64,000 nucleotides of DNA, from the NCBI GenBank assembly GCA_020636045.1, contig JACJYP010000010.1, forward strand, positions 124,001 to 188,000. The letters are read 5' to 3'. Below are positions 1 through 8,004 of this stretch, piece after piece (the stretch's first letter is position 1; each line of letters opens with the position of its first letter). A program made the position numbers and the translations under genes. The stretch comes from Lewinellaceae bacterium (GTDB lineage: Bacteria > Bacteroidota > Bacteroidia > Chitinophagales > Saprospiraceae). Under the pieces are notes generated by a model. That model made no database searches and was not told the origin of the DNA. It saw only the letters and a program-made list of their open reading frames with translations.

Positions 1-756
1 ATGGTGTACGTGGAAACGCCCGCCAACCCGACCAATGCCCTGATCGACCTGGAGTGCGTCAGCAAGGTCGCCCAGCACTTCTCAAGCCCCGATAAAAAAG
101 TGTACGTAGCGGTCGACAACACCTACATGGGTCCCTTGTGGCAGCAGCCCCTGCGCTGGGGCGCCGATTTTTCGCTCTATTCCGCCACCAAATACCTCGG
201 CGGCCACAGCGATGTGATCGCAGGCGCCTGCGTGGGCTCCAAAGAACTCATCGGCAGGGTAAAGACGCTGCGCACTTTTCTCGGCAACATGGCGGGCCCC
301 TGGACGGGCTGGCTGCTGCTGCGCAGCCTCGAAACACTGAAGATCCGCATGGAGCAACAGGCGCGCAACGCCCAGAAAGTAGCCGAATACCTGCAGCAGC
401 ACGCGAAAGTTGAAAAAGTGTACTACCTCGGCCTGCTTACCCCCGACGACGGCCGGGAGTACGAGACCTACAAGAAACAGTACGGTTCTCCCGGCGCCAT
501 GCTGTCCTTCGATATCCGGGGCGGCGAAGCCGAGGCGTTCCGTTTTCTCAACAGTCTGCGTATGATCCACCTTGCTGTGAGCCTCGGCAGCACCGAATCG
601 CTGGCCGAGCATCCGGCCACCATGACGCACGCCGGCGTACATCCGAAACACAAACGCGAACTCGGTATCAGTGAAAAAATGATCCGCCTGTCGGTTGGCG
701 TGGAGCACTACCGCGATATTATTTTCGATATCGAACAGGCGCTGGAGAAGGTGTAA
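1..756 (+). CDS. Cys/Met metabolism PLP-dependent enzyme (cystathionine gamma-synthase / methionine gamma-lyase family), 5' partial
   Basis: C-terminal 251 residues of a fold-type I PLP enzyme of the trans-sulfuration family. The PLP lysine lies in YSATKYLGGHSDV (visible residue 64), preceded by the ring-stacking VAVDNTY segment (about 37-43). The SLGSTESLAEHPATMTHA stretch and the RLSVGVE motif near the C-terminus are typical of this family. Members normally have 380-430 residues, so about 150 N-terminal residues lie outside the window and the ATG at position 1 is probably internal. The substrate (cystathionine synthesis, gamma-elimination of methionine or a related reaction) cannot be decided from this part. 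No terminator-like hairpin is obvious after the stop. Confidence 0.9.
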   Translation: MVYVETPANPTNALIDLECVSKVAQHFSSPDKKVYVAVDNTYMGPLWQQPLRWGADFSLYSATKYLGGHSDVIAGACVGSKELIGRVKTLRTFLGNMAGPWTGWLLLRSLETLKIRMEQQARNAQKVAEYLQQHAKVEKVYYLGLLTPDDGREYETYKKQYGSPGAMLSFDIRGGEAEAFRFLNSLRMIHLAVSLGSTESLAEHPATMTHAGVHPKHKRELGISEKMIRLSVGVEHYRDIIFDIEQALEKV

Positions 757-922
757 AAAAGCAAAGAACGGCTCCGGGATAATCATCTTTTTCTCCCGTA
801 ACCGGTAACAAATCACATCACTGAACTGATCTTCTGAGGACTGGCGGCATCGCCACTCATTATATGATAAACCTGCATGCGTTTGTGCAGCAAGGCTGCT
901 TTTCCCTGTAAAAATATTGCCG

Positions 923-953
923 TTGCAATGTCACAAGCAGCACATTAACTTTG
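923..953 (+). promoter_or_regulatory. Bacteroidota-type promoter for the T9SS protein at 1009
   Basis: A TTG at 923-925 is followed after 20 bases by TAACTTTG at 946-953. This matches the Bacteroidota sigma-A pattern (TTG, 17-23 bases, TAnnTTTG). The start codon is about 55 bases downstream. Confidence 0.6.
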
Positions 954-1008
954 ATGCCTGAAACAAACACGACACCACTATTTAAACCACTACTCAAAGA
1001 TCACTTAC

Positions 1009-2085
1009 ATGAAAAAAGCACTCCTTTTACCCACCCTCTTCGCCGCTGCAAGCGGTTTTCTTTTTGCACAACCGTTGCTCAGCCCGTCCGATCTGTACAG
1101 CATCGGTGACGTCATTTTCCTCCAGGATGCCGATACCGCCGGCGTCAACCCCGGCAATGGCGGAGCCAACCTCACCTGGGACTTTTCAAATCTGCAGCCG
1201 CTGAATGGTATGGATGCTGTGAAGTACACATATCTGGCGCCTGCCAGTACCCCGTATTCCAGCACCTTTCCCGGAGCCAATCTTGCCGTCAAGATCGATT
1301 TTGACACGATCATGTACGGTTACGCGATCAAGGAACCCAACCAGTACACTTTCCTGGGCATCAAAAACGCTTTTCTCGTGCAGTATTACACCAACCCGGA
1401 CGTCCAGTTGAAGCCTCTTTCGTACAACGGTTCCTTCCAGGAGGACTTTGCAAACTACACGGATTCCGGCTCCGGCGTCATTTTTTACGCCGAGGGCTCC
1501 CGCACCACAACCTACGACGGCTACGGAACGCTTATCACGCCCAGCGGTACCTTTCCGAATGCGATTCGTATAAAAGCGGTGTCCTCACAGGTAGATTCCG
1601 CGGAATTTGACGACGTAAAGATCATCAACAACACGGACATCACCACTTACGACTGGTTTGTGCCGAACCAGCCCGGCGTCGCGCTGACGGTGTATTATAC
1701 GCACACGATCTCGTCGACTTTCTTCCCCGGGTTTCCGCCCTTCGTTACCGACTTTGGGGTGGTCAAATCAGTCAATTACACCTCGGACTTCACCACCGGC
1801 GTAAACGATCAGCGCGATCGACTGGCCGGCATACAGGTACAGATATCGGGCGCCAACCCGGTAAGTGATCTGCTGTCGCTACAGATCACGGCCGACGCAG
1901 GGCGCGATGACCTGCAGATGCTGATCGCCGATGCCGGCGGACGCGTGCTGGAATCCCGCGTACTGCCAATATCTGGCGGACAGAACCGTATCGATCTGCC
2001 CGTATCGCATTTTCAGAGCGGCACATACGTCATCACCCTGACGGACGGAAGGGGTATTCAGACGCTTCGCTGGATCAAGATCTGA
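1009..2085 (+). CDS. Secreted protein with T9SS type A C-terminal sorting domain
   Basis: A 358-residue exported protein. It has a classical signal peptide (about residues 1-20, ending near LFAQP), a beta-rich body with no catalytic motif I recognise, and a C-terminal domain of roughly 75 residues (from about 285). That domain has the NPVSDLLSLQI strand, the GGQNRIDLP segment and the closing SGTYVITLTDG...RWIKI typical of type A T9SS signals. Such proteins cross the outer membrane by type IX secretion and are processed at the surface. The gene is monocistronic with its own promoter. Function of the body is unknown; it resembles hypothetical T9SS cargo of Saprospiria. Confidence 0.85.
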   Translation: MKKALLLPTLFAAASGFLFAQPLLSPSDLYSIGDVIFLQDADTAGVNPGNGGANLTWDFSNLQPLNGMDAVKYTYLAPASTPYSSTFPGANLAVKIDFDTIMYGYAIKEPNQYTFLGIKNAFLVQYYTNPDVQLKPLSYNGSFQEDFANYTDSGSGVIFYAEGSRTTTYDGYGTLITPSGTFPNAIRIKAVSSQVDSAEFDDVKIINNTDITTYDWFVPNQPGVALTVYYTHTISSTFFPGFPPFVTDFGVVKSVNYTSDFTTGVNDQRDRLAGIQVQISGANPVSDLLSLQITADAGRDDLQMLIADAGGRVLESRVLPISGGQNRIDLPVSHFQSGTYVITLTDGRGIQTLRWIKI

Positions 2086-2138
2086 ATACATCCCACAGAT
2101 TCAGTGTCCCTCTCGGAGGACCCGGAAATTGAGAAGTT

Positions 2139-2390
2139 GGGTCGTCGCCCGTCAAAGAGTTGATAATTGGCAAGCGGTTCTCAATCAGCCACTTGTGTAG
2201 GCAATGAAATATTGACATTCAAATATTTATCTCAAGTTGTGTGAATCCCTTCAAAGGCATGAAAACCGTTAAAACGGTTGACAATGCTATAACTCCCCAT
2301 ACGGTTATGGCGCCCCCGTTAACGGAAAACGCCGCAAACCGATCAATTGGTACAACTTGAGTTATTTACATAAAATCAACGCTTGAGCGG
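2139..2390 (-). repeat. MITE-like element, copy 1 (about 250 bp)
   Basis: This stretch matches, in reverse complement, the region 5268-5586. The shared blocks include GGTCGTC near one end, TTGGCAARCGGTTCT, the run AAYTCCCCRTA...GTTATGG and GTTAACGG. It ends in TACAACTTGAG...ATCAACGCTTGAGCG. The left end carries the terminal-inverted-repeat sequence in diverged form; the right inverted repeat is shortened. It lies in an otherwise gene-free gap (2086-2541) and is followed at 2391-2421 by TTTCCAR heptads. It has no coding capacity, so it is non-autonomous if mobile. Confidence 0.7.
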
Positions 2391-2421
2391 TTTCCAATTT
2401 CTTAATTTCCAGTTTCCAGGT
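2391..2421. repeat. Degenerate heptad repeat (GGAAANT class)
   Basis: A short run of TTTCCAA/TTTCCAG-type units with one interruption, lying at the end of the MITE-like copy. The same class flanks the second copy at 5236-5267 and 5587-5615. Confidence 0.6.
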
Positions 2422-2527
2422 CCTCCGGGGCGGCCACATTTTTATAAATGCAACACAAAACCCCTCAAATAGCCATATCTGTCGCGAAATATCAGCGTCA
2501 GAAAGCGTCCTCAAATGGCCCTGGTCG

Positions 2528-2535
2528 TACTTTTG
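2528..2535 (+). promoter_or_regulatory. -7 box just upstream of the 2542 start codon
   Basis: TACTTTTG fits the Bacteroidota -7 consensus TAnnTTTG. It ends only 6 bases before the ATG at 2542, so transcription would begin at or within a few bases of the start codon, giving a leaderless or nearly leaderless mRNA. No clear -33 TTG is present at the usual distance. Confidence 0.45.
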
Positions 2536-2541
2536 CAGTGA

Positions 2542-2925
2542 ATGAAGCAAGTATTCGGCCTTTTCCTCGTCTGCGCTATCCTGGGGCAGGCATCGGTGCG
2601 CAGCCTTTGGGTGCTGGACTACCAGTGGAACCGCGCCATGTACATTGCCCGCTGCGAAAACCGCGACCAGCCCGACCTGCACTGCGATGGGAAATGCTAC
2701 CTCAAAAAACAAATGACCGTCCAGAAGCAGGCCCGCGAGCAGGAACCCCGCCTGCCCGAAAGTTTTCACCAGTTGAAAGACATTCAACTTTTTTTTGAAG
2801 AAATAAACACCTGGCAGCGCCGGTATGCTCTTGCCGGCGACCGGCAGGATTTTCCGGAATACCGGGCCGAATGCCTGCCTTCCCATACCCTGCGCATCTT
2901 CAAGCCGCCTGCCCGCCGTACCTGA
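2542..2925 (+). CDS. Small exported cysteine-containing protein, possible metal-handling role
   Basis: A 127-residue protein with an N-terminal hydrophobic signal (residues 1-20) and a motif with three cysteines, CENRDQPDLHCDGKCYLKK (C38, C48, C52). This C-x9-C-x3-C arrangement ending in GKCYLKKQM is a recognisable small family of unknown function in Bacteroidota, often seen near metal-related envelope genes. It is first in a cassette with the Cys-rich outer-membrane barrel at 3057 and the His/Asp-rich lipoprotein at 3999, before a terminator at 4423. Metal binding is inferred from the cysteines and from context; no enzyme motif is visible. Confidence 0.65.
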   Translation: MKQVFGLFLVCAILGQASVRSLWVLDYQWNRAMYIARCENRDQPDLHCDGKCYLKKQMTVQKQAREQEPRLPESFHQLKDIQLFFEEINTWQRRYALAGDRQDFPEYRAECLPSHTLRIFKPPARRT

Positions 2926-3056
2926 TTTTTTACGGGAAAGCCATGATTTCTCCGGCTATACGGCCGGAAAAGTGGCTGTATCCGTGTCAACCGGCTGTTC
3001 GGAGCGAACGCTCCCGATAGTCGCATCATTCAGGTTTTTCACAAACTATTCTTGTC

Positions 3057-3977
3057 ATGAGGACACTGTTCGTAGCAGTGGCGCTGCTGTCGTTTGCGAC
3101 GGCCGCGTCAGCCTGCGATGTTTGCGGGTGTTCGGCGGGCGGGCAATACACCGGCATTTTGCCGCAATTTCACCGGCACTTTCTGGGTCTGCGCTGGTCG
3201 GAACAATCGTTCCTGTCGGCACATACGCGTAGTGCCGCGCGTGCCGGCCGCTTCGATTCCGAAGAATCCTTCCGCAGCATCGACATAATCGGCCGCATCT
3301 ATCTGCGGCCGCGCCTGCAACTGCTCACCCTGGCGCCTTACTGCGACTTCCGGCGCATGGACCTTGAAACGGGTGAAGAAACCCGCACCAGCGGACTGGG
3401 CGATATTTCGGTCATGGCAGCCTACGTGCTGCTGGACACCGGCGACAGCCTGCGCCGCCATTGGCGGCACACCCTTACCCTCGGCGGCGGCGTAAAACTG
3501 CCCACCGGACAGCACCGGCTCACCGACGCGGAAGGGCAATTGCTGCACCCGAACCTGCAGCCGGGCTCCGGCACGACCGATTTCCTGCTTACCGCCACCT
3601 ACACCCTGCGCTACGGCGCCTGGGGCCTCAGCGGCGAAGCGGCCGGAAAGATCAACACCGCCAACCGGGAGCGCGAATACCGCTTCGGCAACCGCATCAG
3701 CGGCGCTGCCAGGGTATTTTACTGGAAAAATGCGGGCAAGTTCGCATTGCTGCCGGGCGCCGGCGTGGCTGTCGACGCCTCGCAGGCCAACAGCGGCGAT
3801 CCCGATTATACGGAAGGTACCGGCGGAACGGCGTTGTACGGAACCGCAGGCCTGGACGTGTATGCGGGGCGTTTTGCCGCAGGCATCAATTACCAGCATC
3901 CCCTCGCCGGCCAACTCGGCGGCGGGAAAATCGAAAACCGGGCGCGCTGGACGCTCAGCGTTAACTATATTTTCTAA
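3057..3977 (+). CDS. Outer-membrane beta-barrel protein with N-terminal CDVCGC motif
   Basis: A 306-residue protein. After the signal peptide (about 1-19) the mature N-terminus begins with CDVCGCSAGGQYTG (C20, C23, C25), followed by alternating amphipathic strands ending in an aromatic residue (ARWTLSVNYIF), as in outer-membrane barrels. It resembles the MetA-pathway/phenol-degradation type transporter-like family found throughout Bacteroidota. The cysteine cluster at the periplasmic N-terminus and its cassette neighbours suggest handling of a soft metal such as copper or zinc; this is an inference. Gene spacing to the next ORF is 21 bases, consistent with co-transcription. Confidence 0.75.
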   Translation: MRTLFVAVALLSFATAASACDVCGCSAGGQYTGILPQFHRHFLGLRWSEQSFLSAHTRSAARAGRFDSEESFRSIDIIGRIYLRPRLQLLTLAPYCDFRRMDLETGEETRTSGLGDISVMAAYVLLDTGDSLRRHWRHTLTLGGGVKLPTGQHRLTDAEGQLLHPNLQPGSGTTDFLLTATYTLRYGAWGLSGEAAGKINTANREREYRFGNRISGAARVFYWKNAGKFALLPGAGVAVDASQANSGDPDYTEGTGGTALYGTAGLDVYAGRFAAGINYQHPLAGQLGGGKIENRARWTLSVNYIF

Positions 3978-3998
3978 TTCAAATAGAATACCAACACA

Positions 3999-4400
3999 AT
4001 GAAAATCAAACATTTGCTCTTGCTGTTCACCCTTTCTGCCGCCATGATCAGTATTAACGCCTGCAAGTCGGAAGACGACGACCACGGCGACGACCACAAT
4101 GATCCCGTGCTGACCATTACCAGCCCGACGGAGAACGAATCGTTCCTGGGGGAAGTCCACATCGAACTGACCGTTACCGACGAAAGCCTGCACTCCCTGT
4201 CCATCAAAGTCACGAAGGATTCCGACGGCAGCGTCGTTTATGAAGATTCGCCCACCGTGCACGATGAAACGGACTATGACTACCACGAGCACTTCACACC
4301 GGCGGGCCTCAGCGGGCTCACGGACATGACGCTGACTGTTGTGGTGGAAGACCACAGCGCACATGTGGTCACTAAGACTGTAAAATTCACGGCACAATAA
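3999..4400 (+). CDS. His/Asp-rich lipoprotein, DUF4625-like Ig fold
   Basis: A 133-residue lipoprotein. The signal peptide ends in a lipobox with Cys22 (SINAC), followed by the acidic/histidine segment EDDDHGDDHND, which could bind a divalent metal. The rest reads as one Ig-like beta sandwich (LTITSPTENESFLGEVHIELTVTDE...MTLTVVVEDHSAHVVTKTVKF) like DUF4625 lipoproteins. It is the last gene of the 2542-4400 cassette and is followed directly by a strong terminator. Anchoring would be in the outer or inner membrane facing the periplasm or surface. Confidence 0.75.
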   Translation: MKIKHLLLLFTLSAAMISINACKSEDDDHGDDHNDPVLTITSPTENESFLGEVHIELTVTDESLHSLSIKVTKDSDGSVVYEDSPTVHDETDYDYHEHFTPAGLSGLTDMTLTVVVEDHSAHVVTKTVKFTAQ

Positions 4401-4422
4401 TTAAAAAAGTCGTCCGACCAAG

Positions 4423-4455
4423 GTGCCACACCTCCGCGGTGTGGCACTTTTTTTT
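4423..4455 (+). terminator. Rho-independent terminator of the 2542-4400 cassette
   Basis: Perfect 10-bp stem GTGCCACACC / GGTGTGGCAC with loop TCCGC, followed by eight T residues. Confidence 0.9.
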
Positions 4456-4514
4456 GACCTTTGCAGCCGCGAAAAGTACCTGGTGCCATTTCACCCGAAA
4501 ACAAGTTTCATTTC

Positions 4515-5231
4515 ATGAGCGATCTCAAATACAAAAGGCTCCTGCTCAAACTCTCCGGCGAGAGTCTGATGGGCAGCCAAAAATTCGGCATAGCCGCCAA
4601 CATGCTCCAGCATTACGCCCATCAGATCAGGGAACTGCACGATATGGGCGCCGAAATCGCCGTCGTCATCGGCGGCGGCAACATCTTTCGCGGCATTCAG
4701 GCGGAAGGCTCGGGCATCGAAACGGTGACCGGCGACTACATGGGCATGCTGGCCACCGTGATCAACGGCCTTGCGCTGCAAAGTGCGCTCGAGAGCATCG
4801 GCGTGCAGACGCGGCTGATGACGGCCCTGAAAATGGAAAACGTGGCGGAGCCATACATCCGCCGCCGCGCCATCCGCCACCTGGAAAAAGGCCGCATCGT
4901 CATCTGCGCGGCAGGCACCGGCAATCCCTATTTCACCACCGACAGCGCCGCTGCGCTACGCGCCAATGAGATCGGCGCTGACGTCATCCTGAAAGGCACA
5001 CGCGTCGACGGCATCTACACCGCCGACCCGGAAAAGGACCCGCTGGCGGTGCGCTTCGACAAGATCACCTTTACCAAAGTGATCAGCCTGGGCCTGGAAG
5101 TGATGGACATGACCGCCTTCACGCTCTGCCAGGAGAACAACATGCCGATCATCGTTTTCGATATCAACCGCCCCGACAATCTGCGCCGCATCGTGCTCGG
5201 CGAAGAGGTGGGTACGCTGGTGGAGGGCTAG
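4515..5231 (+). CDS. pyrH: UMP kinase
   Basis: Phosphorylates UMP to UDP in pyrimidine nucleotide synthesis (cytosolic, amino-acid-kinase fold, normally a hexamer). The 238-residue product has the usual length. Diagnostic segments are KRLLLKLSGESLMG at the N-terminus, VVIGGGNIFRG, the acceptor-site segment AAGTGNPYFTTDSAAALRA, and ADVILKGTRVDGIYTADPEKDP. An upstream in-frame ATG (4461) would add 18 residues unlike the family and overlap the preceding terminator region, so ATG 4515 is chosen. Downstream lies a repeat-filled gap rather than the frr gene often found next to pyrH. Confidence 0.95.
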   Translation: MSDLKYKRLLLKLSGESLMGSQKFGIAANMLQHYAHQIRELHDMGAEIAVVIGGGNIFRGIQAEGSGIETVTGDYMGMLATVINGLALQSALESIGVQTRLMTALKMENVAEPYIRRRAIRHLEKGRIVICAAGTGNPYFTTDSAAALRANEIGADVILKGTRVDGIYTADPEKDPLAVRFDKITFTKVISLGLEVMDMTAFTLCQENNMPIIVFDINRPDNLRRIVLGEEVGTLVEG

Positions 5232-5235
5232 GCGC

Positions 5236-5267
5236 AATTGGAAACTGGAAATTGGAAACTGGAAATT
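5236..5267. repeat. GGAAACT/GGAAATT heptad array, left of MITE-like copy 2
   Basis: Alternating 7-bp units TTGGAAACTGGAAA repeated about four times, abutting the left inverted repeat of the element at 5268. Confidence 0.8.
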
Positions 5268-5586
5268 GGGTCGTCCCCGCTTGAGCGTTGATTATGCGTA
5301 AAGTATGCAAGTTGTACCGATTGATTGGTTCGTGGCATTTGCCGTTAACAGAGGCACCATAACTATACGGGGAGTTGGTAGCGCGGCGTTTACGCCGCCT
5401 TGTTGGAGATCATTTATGGCCGACTGCCATGCATTACGGCCATAAATGGCCTTGACCGGGGCGGCGTAAACGCCGCGCTACCGGTACAACTTGAGATAGA
5501 TAGTTGAACATCAATATTTTACTATCTGTACAAATCGCTGATCAAGAACCGTTTGCCAAATATCAACGCTTGGAAGGGTGACGACC
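5268..5586 (+). repeat. MITE-like element, copy 2 (319 bp) with terminal inverted repeats
   Basis: The ends form imperfect terminal inverted repeats of about 25 bp: left 5268-5292 (GGGTCGTCC...AGCGTTGAT) and right 5562-5586 (ATCAACGCT...GACGACC). Inner sub-ends pair as CAAGTTGTACCGAT and CGGTACAACTTG. The element has no ORF and is homologous to 2139-2390 in opposite orientation. Relative to copy 1 it carries an extra palindromic block at 5377-5482. GGAAANT heptads lie on both sides. Confidence 0.75.
5377..5482. repeat. Nested perfect palindrome inside MITE-like copy 2
   Basis: Perfect 23-bp arms at 5377-5399 and 5460-5482 (GGTAGCGCGGCG.../...CGCCGCGCTACC) enclose a second inverted repeat, CATTTATGGCCG at 5411-5422 and CGGCCATAAATG at 5437-5448. 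The block is absent from copy 1. Confidence 0.85.
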
Positions 5587-5615
5587 GGAAATTGGAAACT
5601 GGAAATTGGAAACTA
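5587..5615. repeat. GGAAATT/GGAAACT heptad array, right of MITE-like copy 2
   Basis: Four alternating 7-bp units in the same direction as the left array at 5236-5267. Confidence 0.8.
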
Positions 5616-5712
5616 GCCATTCTCCAGTGACGTGTTTTATCCCGCGATAGTTAATTGCGGGTTGAAAAATGCTGCCGGCAGGGTGAAATATTAAACGGAC
5701 AACATAACCGCG

Positions 5713-6480
5713 ATGACGAACATCATTTCCTATAATGTCAACGGGATCCGCTCGGCCATTTCCAAAAGTTTCTGGGAATGGCTGCAAGAGGAGCAGCCCG
5801 ACATCATCTGCCTGCAGGAAACCAAGGCGCAGCCATCCGACGTGCCGATACTCGAACTCGAAGCCATGGGATACCGGCATTTCTGGCATTCGGCGGAGAA
5901 AAAAGGGTACAGCGGCGTCGCTACTTTTTCGAAGATGGAACCGAAACACGTCGCAACGGGCTGCGGCATCGGGCGCTACGACCGCGAGGGCCGCATCCTG
6001 CGCACCGACTATGGCGACTGGACCCTGCTCAACTGCTATTTTCCCTCCGGCACCACCGGCGAAGAGCGGCAGGCGTTTAAAATGGAATTCCTCGATGATT
6101 TTTACAAGTGGATTGCCGAACTGAAAAAAGAGCGCCCTCGCCTGATCGTGGTCGGCGATTACAACATCGCACACGAGGAGATCGACATCCATGACCCGAA
6201 AAGCAACAAAAAAAGCAGCGGTTTTCTGCCCGAAGAGCGCGCCTGGATGACAAAATGGTTTGACAGCGGCTTCACCGATGCTTTTCGCTACAAAAACCCC
6301 GAAATGGTGGAGTACAGCTGGTGGAGTTTTCGCGCCGGCGCCCGGAGCAGGAACAAAGGCTGGCGGATCGATTACCAGTCCGTCACCGATAACATGAAGG
6401 AAAAAATTGCGGAAGCGCGCCAACTCACGAACGTCGTGCACTCCGACCACTGCCCGGTGCAAATGCACATCGACCTGTAA
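5713..6480 (+). CDS. xth: Exodeoxyribonuclease III (AP endonuclease family)
   Basis: Class II AP endonuclease and 3'-5' exonuclease of base-excision repair; 255 residues, usual length. Metal- and catalysis-related residues are all visible: YNVNGIRSA (N8, N10), LQETKAQ (E36), GDYNIAHEEID (D149, N151) and the C-terminal SDHCPV (D245, H246). WRIDYQSVT is the conserved DNA-contact segment. It stands alone between two repeat-containing gaps. The start ATG follows an AT-rich 5' region without a Shine-Dalgarno sequence, as usual in this phylum. Confidence 0.95.
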   Translation: MTNIISYNVNGIRSAISKSFWEWLQEEQPDIICLQETKAQPSDVPILELEAMGYRHFWHSAEKKGYSGVATFSKMEPKHVATGCGIGRYDREGRILRTDYGDWTLLNCYFPSGTTGEERQAFKMEFLDDFYKWIAELKKERPRLIVVGDYNIAHEEIDIHDPKSNKKSSGFLPEERAWMTKWFDSGFTDAFRYKNPEMVEYSWWSFRAGARSRNKGWRIDYQSVTDNMKEKIAEARQLTNVVHSDHCPVQMHIDL

Positions 6481-6659
6481 CGGCGGTCTTAAGCCATTCC
6501 TTTACAGCGGTTTACGGCAGCGAAAACATTCTCATGCACGCATATCCGGGCATTGAAAACACACCGGGTGTTTCATTCTGAAAAGGCGTGAAACACTGAA
6601 CACACGTATCGTTGTGGCAAGGATTCCCCAAAATCTGTTCCGCAGTTACCTTAAATAAC

Positions 6660-6667
6660 TACCTTTG
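6660..6667 (+). promoter_or_regulatory. -7 box upstream of lpxD
   Basis: TACCTTTG matches TAnnTTTG and lies 51 bases before the lpxD start. No convincing -33 TTG at the standard spacing. Confidence 0.4.
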
Positions 6668-6718
6668 CCCGACTTTTCCCAACCGTAATAGTCTCACATT
6701 CCTGCCCAACATTTCGGC

Positions 6719-7765
6719 ATGAAAGTCACTGCCGCCCAACTCGCACAACTGCTCGAAGGCTCGCTCGAAGGCGATCCGAACGCTACCGTCAGCCGCCCGG
6801 CCCGCATCGAAGAAGCGAAGGAGGGCGATTTTGCCTTTCTGGACAACGCCCGGTACGAATCCTACGCCTATACGACCAAGGCTTCCATCCTGCTCGTGCA
6901 CCGGTCATTCAAACCGGCGCAGCCGGTATCGCCCACGCTCATCCGCGTCGACGACGTGCGCAGCAGCCTTGCCTTGTTGCTGCAGAAGTTCGACGAGGGC
7001 AACCACAAAAACGGCAATGAACCGTCGGGCGCCGGGTCCATCCACAAAAGCGCTACTATCGGCGTGGGAACGCAGATCGGCGTGTATTCGGTGATCGAAG
7101 AAGGCGCCGAGATCGGGAACAACTGCATCATCTACCCGCAGGTGTTTATCGGGCGCAACGCGCGCATCGGCGACAACTGCCGCATTTATCCGGGCGTGCG
7201 CATCCATTTCGACTGCGCGATCGGCGACAACTGCACCCTGCACGCCAACGCCGTGATCGGCGCCGACGGCTTCGGCTTCGCCCCGCAGGAAGACAAAACC
7301 TGGAAAAAAGTGCCGCATGTCGGCAACGTCGTCCTCGAAAATGACGTGGAAGTAGGGGCCTGCACCTGCATCGACCGCGCCGCCATCGGCAGCACGGTGA
7401 TCCGCCGCGGCGCCAAACTCGACAATCTCATCCACATCGCCCACAACGCGGAAGTCGGCCAAAACACGGCCCTCGCCGCACAGGTGGGCGTGGCCGGCAG
7501 CACCCGCATCGGCGACAACTGCCAGATCGGCGGGCAGGTCGGCTTCGCGGGCCACCTGAGCATCGCAGACGGCACGCGCATCCAGGCGCAAAGCGGCCTG
7601 GGCTCCTCCGTGGAAAAACCCAACACCGCCCTGTTCGGCAGCCCCGCCATCGGGTACAAGGATTTTATCCGCTCGCACGTGGTGTTCAAACAACTGCCCG
7701 ACCTGCAAAAGAAAGTACTCGAACTGGAGAAAAAACTGAAGGAACTGGAAGGGAGGGATCAGTAG
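6719..7765 (+). CDS. lpxD: UDP-3-O-(3-hydroxyacyl)glucosamine N-acyltransferase
   Basis: Adds the N-linked 3-hydroxyacyl chain in lipid A synthesis (third committed step), acting in the cytoplasm as a trimer. The 348-residue product has the N-terminal uridine-binding domain (1-100) and then a left-handed beta-helix of hexapeptide repeats (IGVGTQIGVYSVIEEGAEIG... to about 300). The catalytic-histidine region DNLIHIAHNAEVG lies at about 236-248, and a C-terminal helix (LPDLQKKVLELEKKLKELE) forms a short coiled coil. The TAG stop codon lies inside the first units of a GCAGT repeat array, so the repeat abuts the gene. No other lipid A gene is adjacent. Confidence 0.95.
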   Translation: MKVTAAQLAQLLEGSLEGDPNATVSRPARIEEAKEGDFAFLDNARYESYAYTTKASILLVHRSFKPAQPVSPTLIRVDDVRSSLALLLQKFDEGNHKNGNEPSGAGSIHKSATIGVGTQIGVYSVIEEGAEIGNNCIIYPQVFIGRNARIGDNCRIYPGVRIHFDCAIGDNCTLHANAVIGADGFGFAPQEDKTWKKVPHVGNVVLENDVEVGACTCIDRAAIGSTVIRRGAKLDNLIHIAHNAEVGQNTALAAQVGVAGSTRIGDNCQIGGQVGFAGHLSIADGTRIQAQSGLGSSVEKPNTALFGSPAIGYKDFIRSHVVFKQLPDLQKKVLELEKKLKELEGRDQ

Positions 7766-7980
7766 CAGTAGGCAGTAGCAGTAGCAGTAAGCTGTGGCAC
7801 TTGGCAGTACAATGCCAGCGTCGATATTGATGCGTATTTATGTGTGCTTTGGATAGGTTTTTCTTCATTTTTTCAGATGTCTCACTTCGTTCAACATTGA
7901 CATGATTGATCAATCTTCCTAAACCCTTGTTATATCACTGCCAACTGCCACTGCTTACTGCCACTGCCTACTGCCACTGA
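7760..7980. repeat. Hairpin element with GCAGT heptad arms
   Basis: A left arm of AGCAGTAGGCAGTAGCAGT-type units (7760-7810) and a right arm of the complementary CACTGCCAACTGCC type (7936-7980) enclose about 125 bp of AT-richer spacer. The left arm contains the lpxD stop codon. The same arm design is seen at 11485-11603 and 26511-26612. Confidence 0.75.
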
Positions 7981-8004
7981 ACTTCGTATCCGTTCATCCA
8001 CATC

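Noticed and set aside
757..1008. Terminator after the PLP enzyme
   Set aside because: A-rich and T-rich stretches are present, but no stem of useful length could be formed.
8000..8004. TPP riboswitch before thiL
   Set aside because: The upstream gap is the GCAGT hairpin; no THI-box sequence such as CTGAGA with its partner was recognised.
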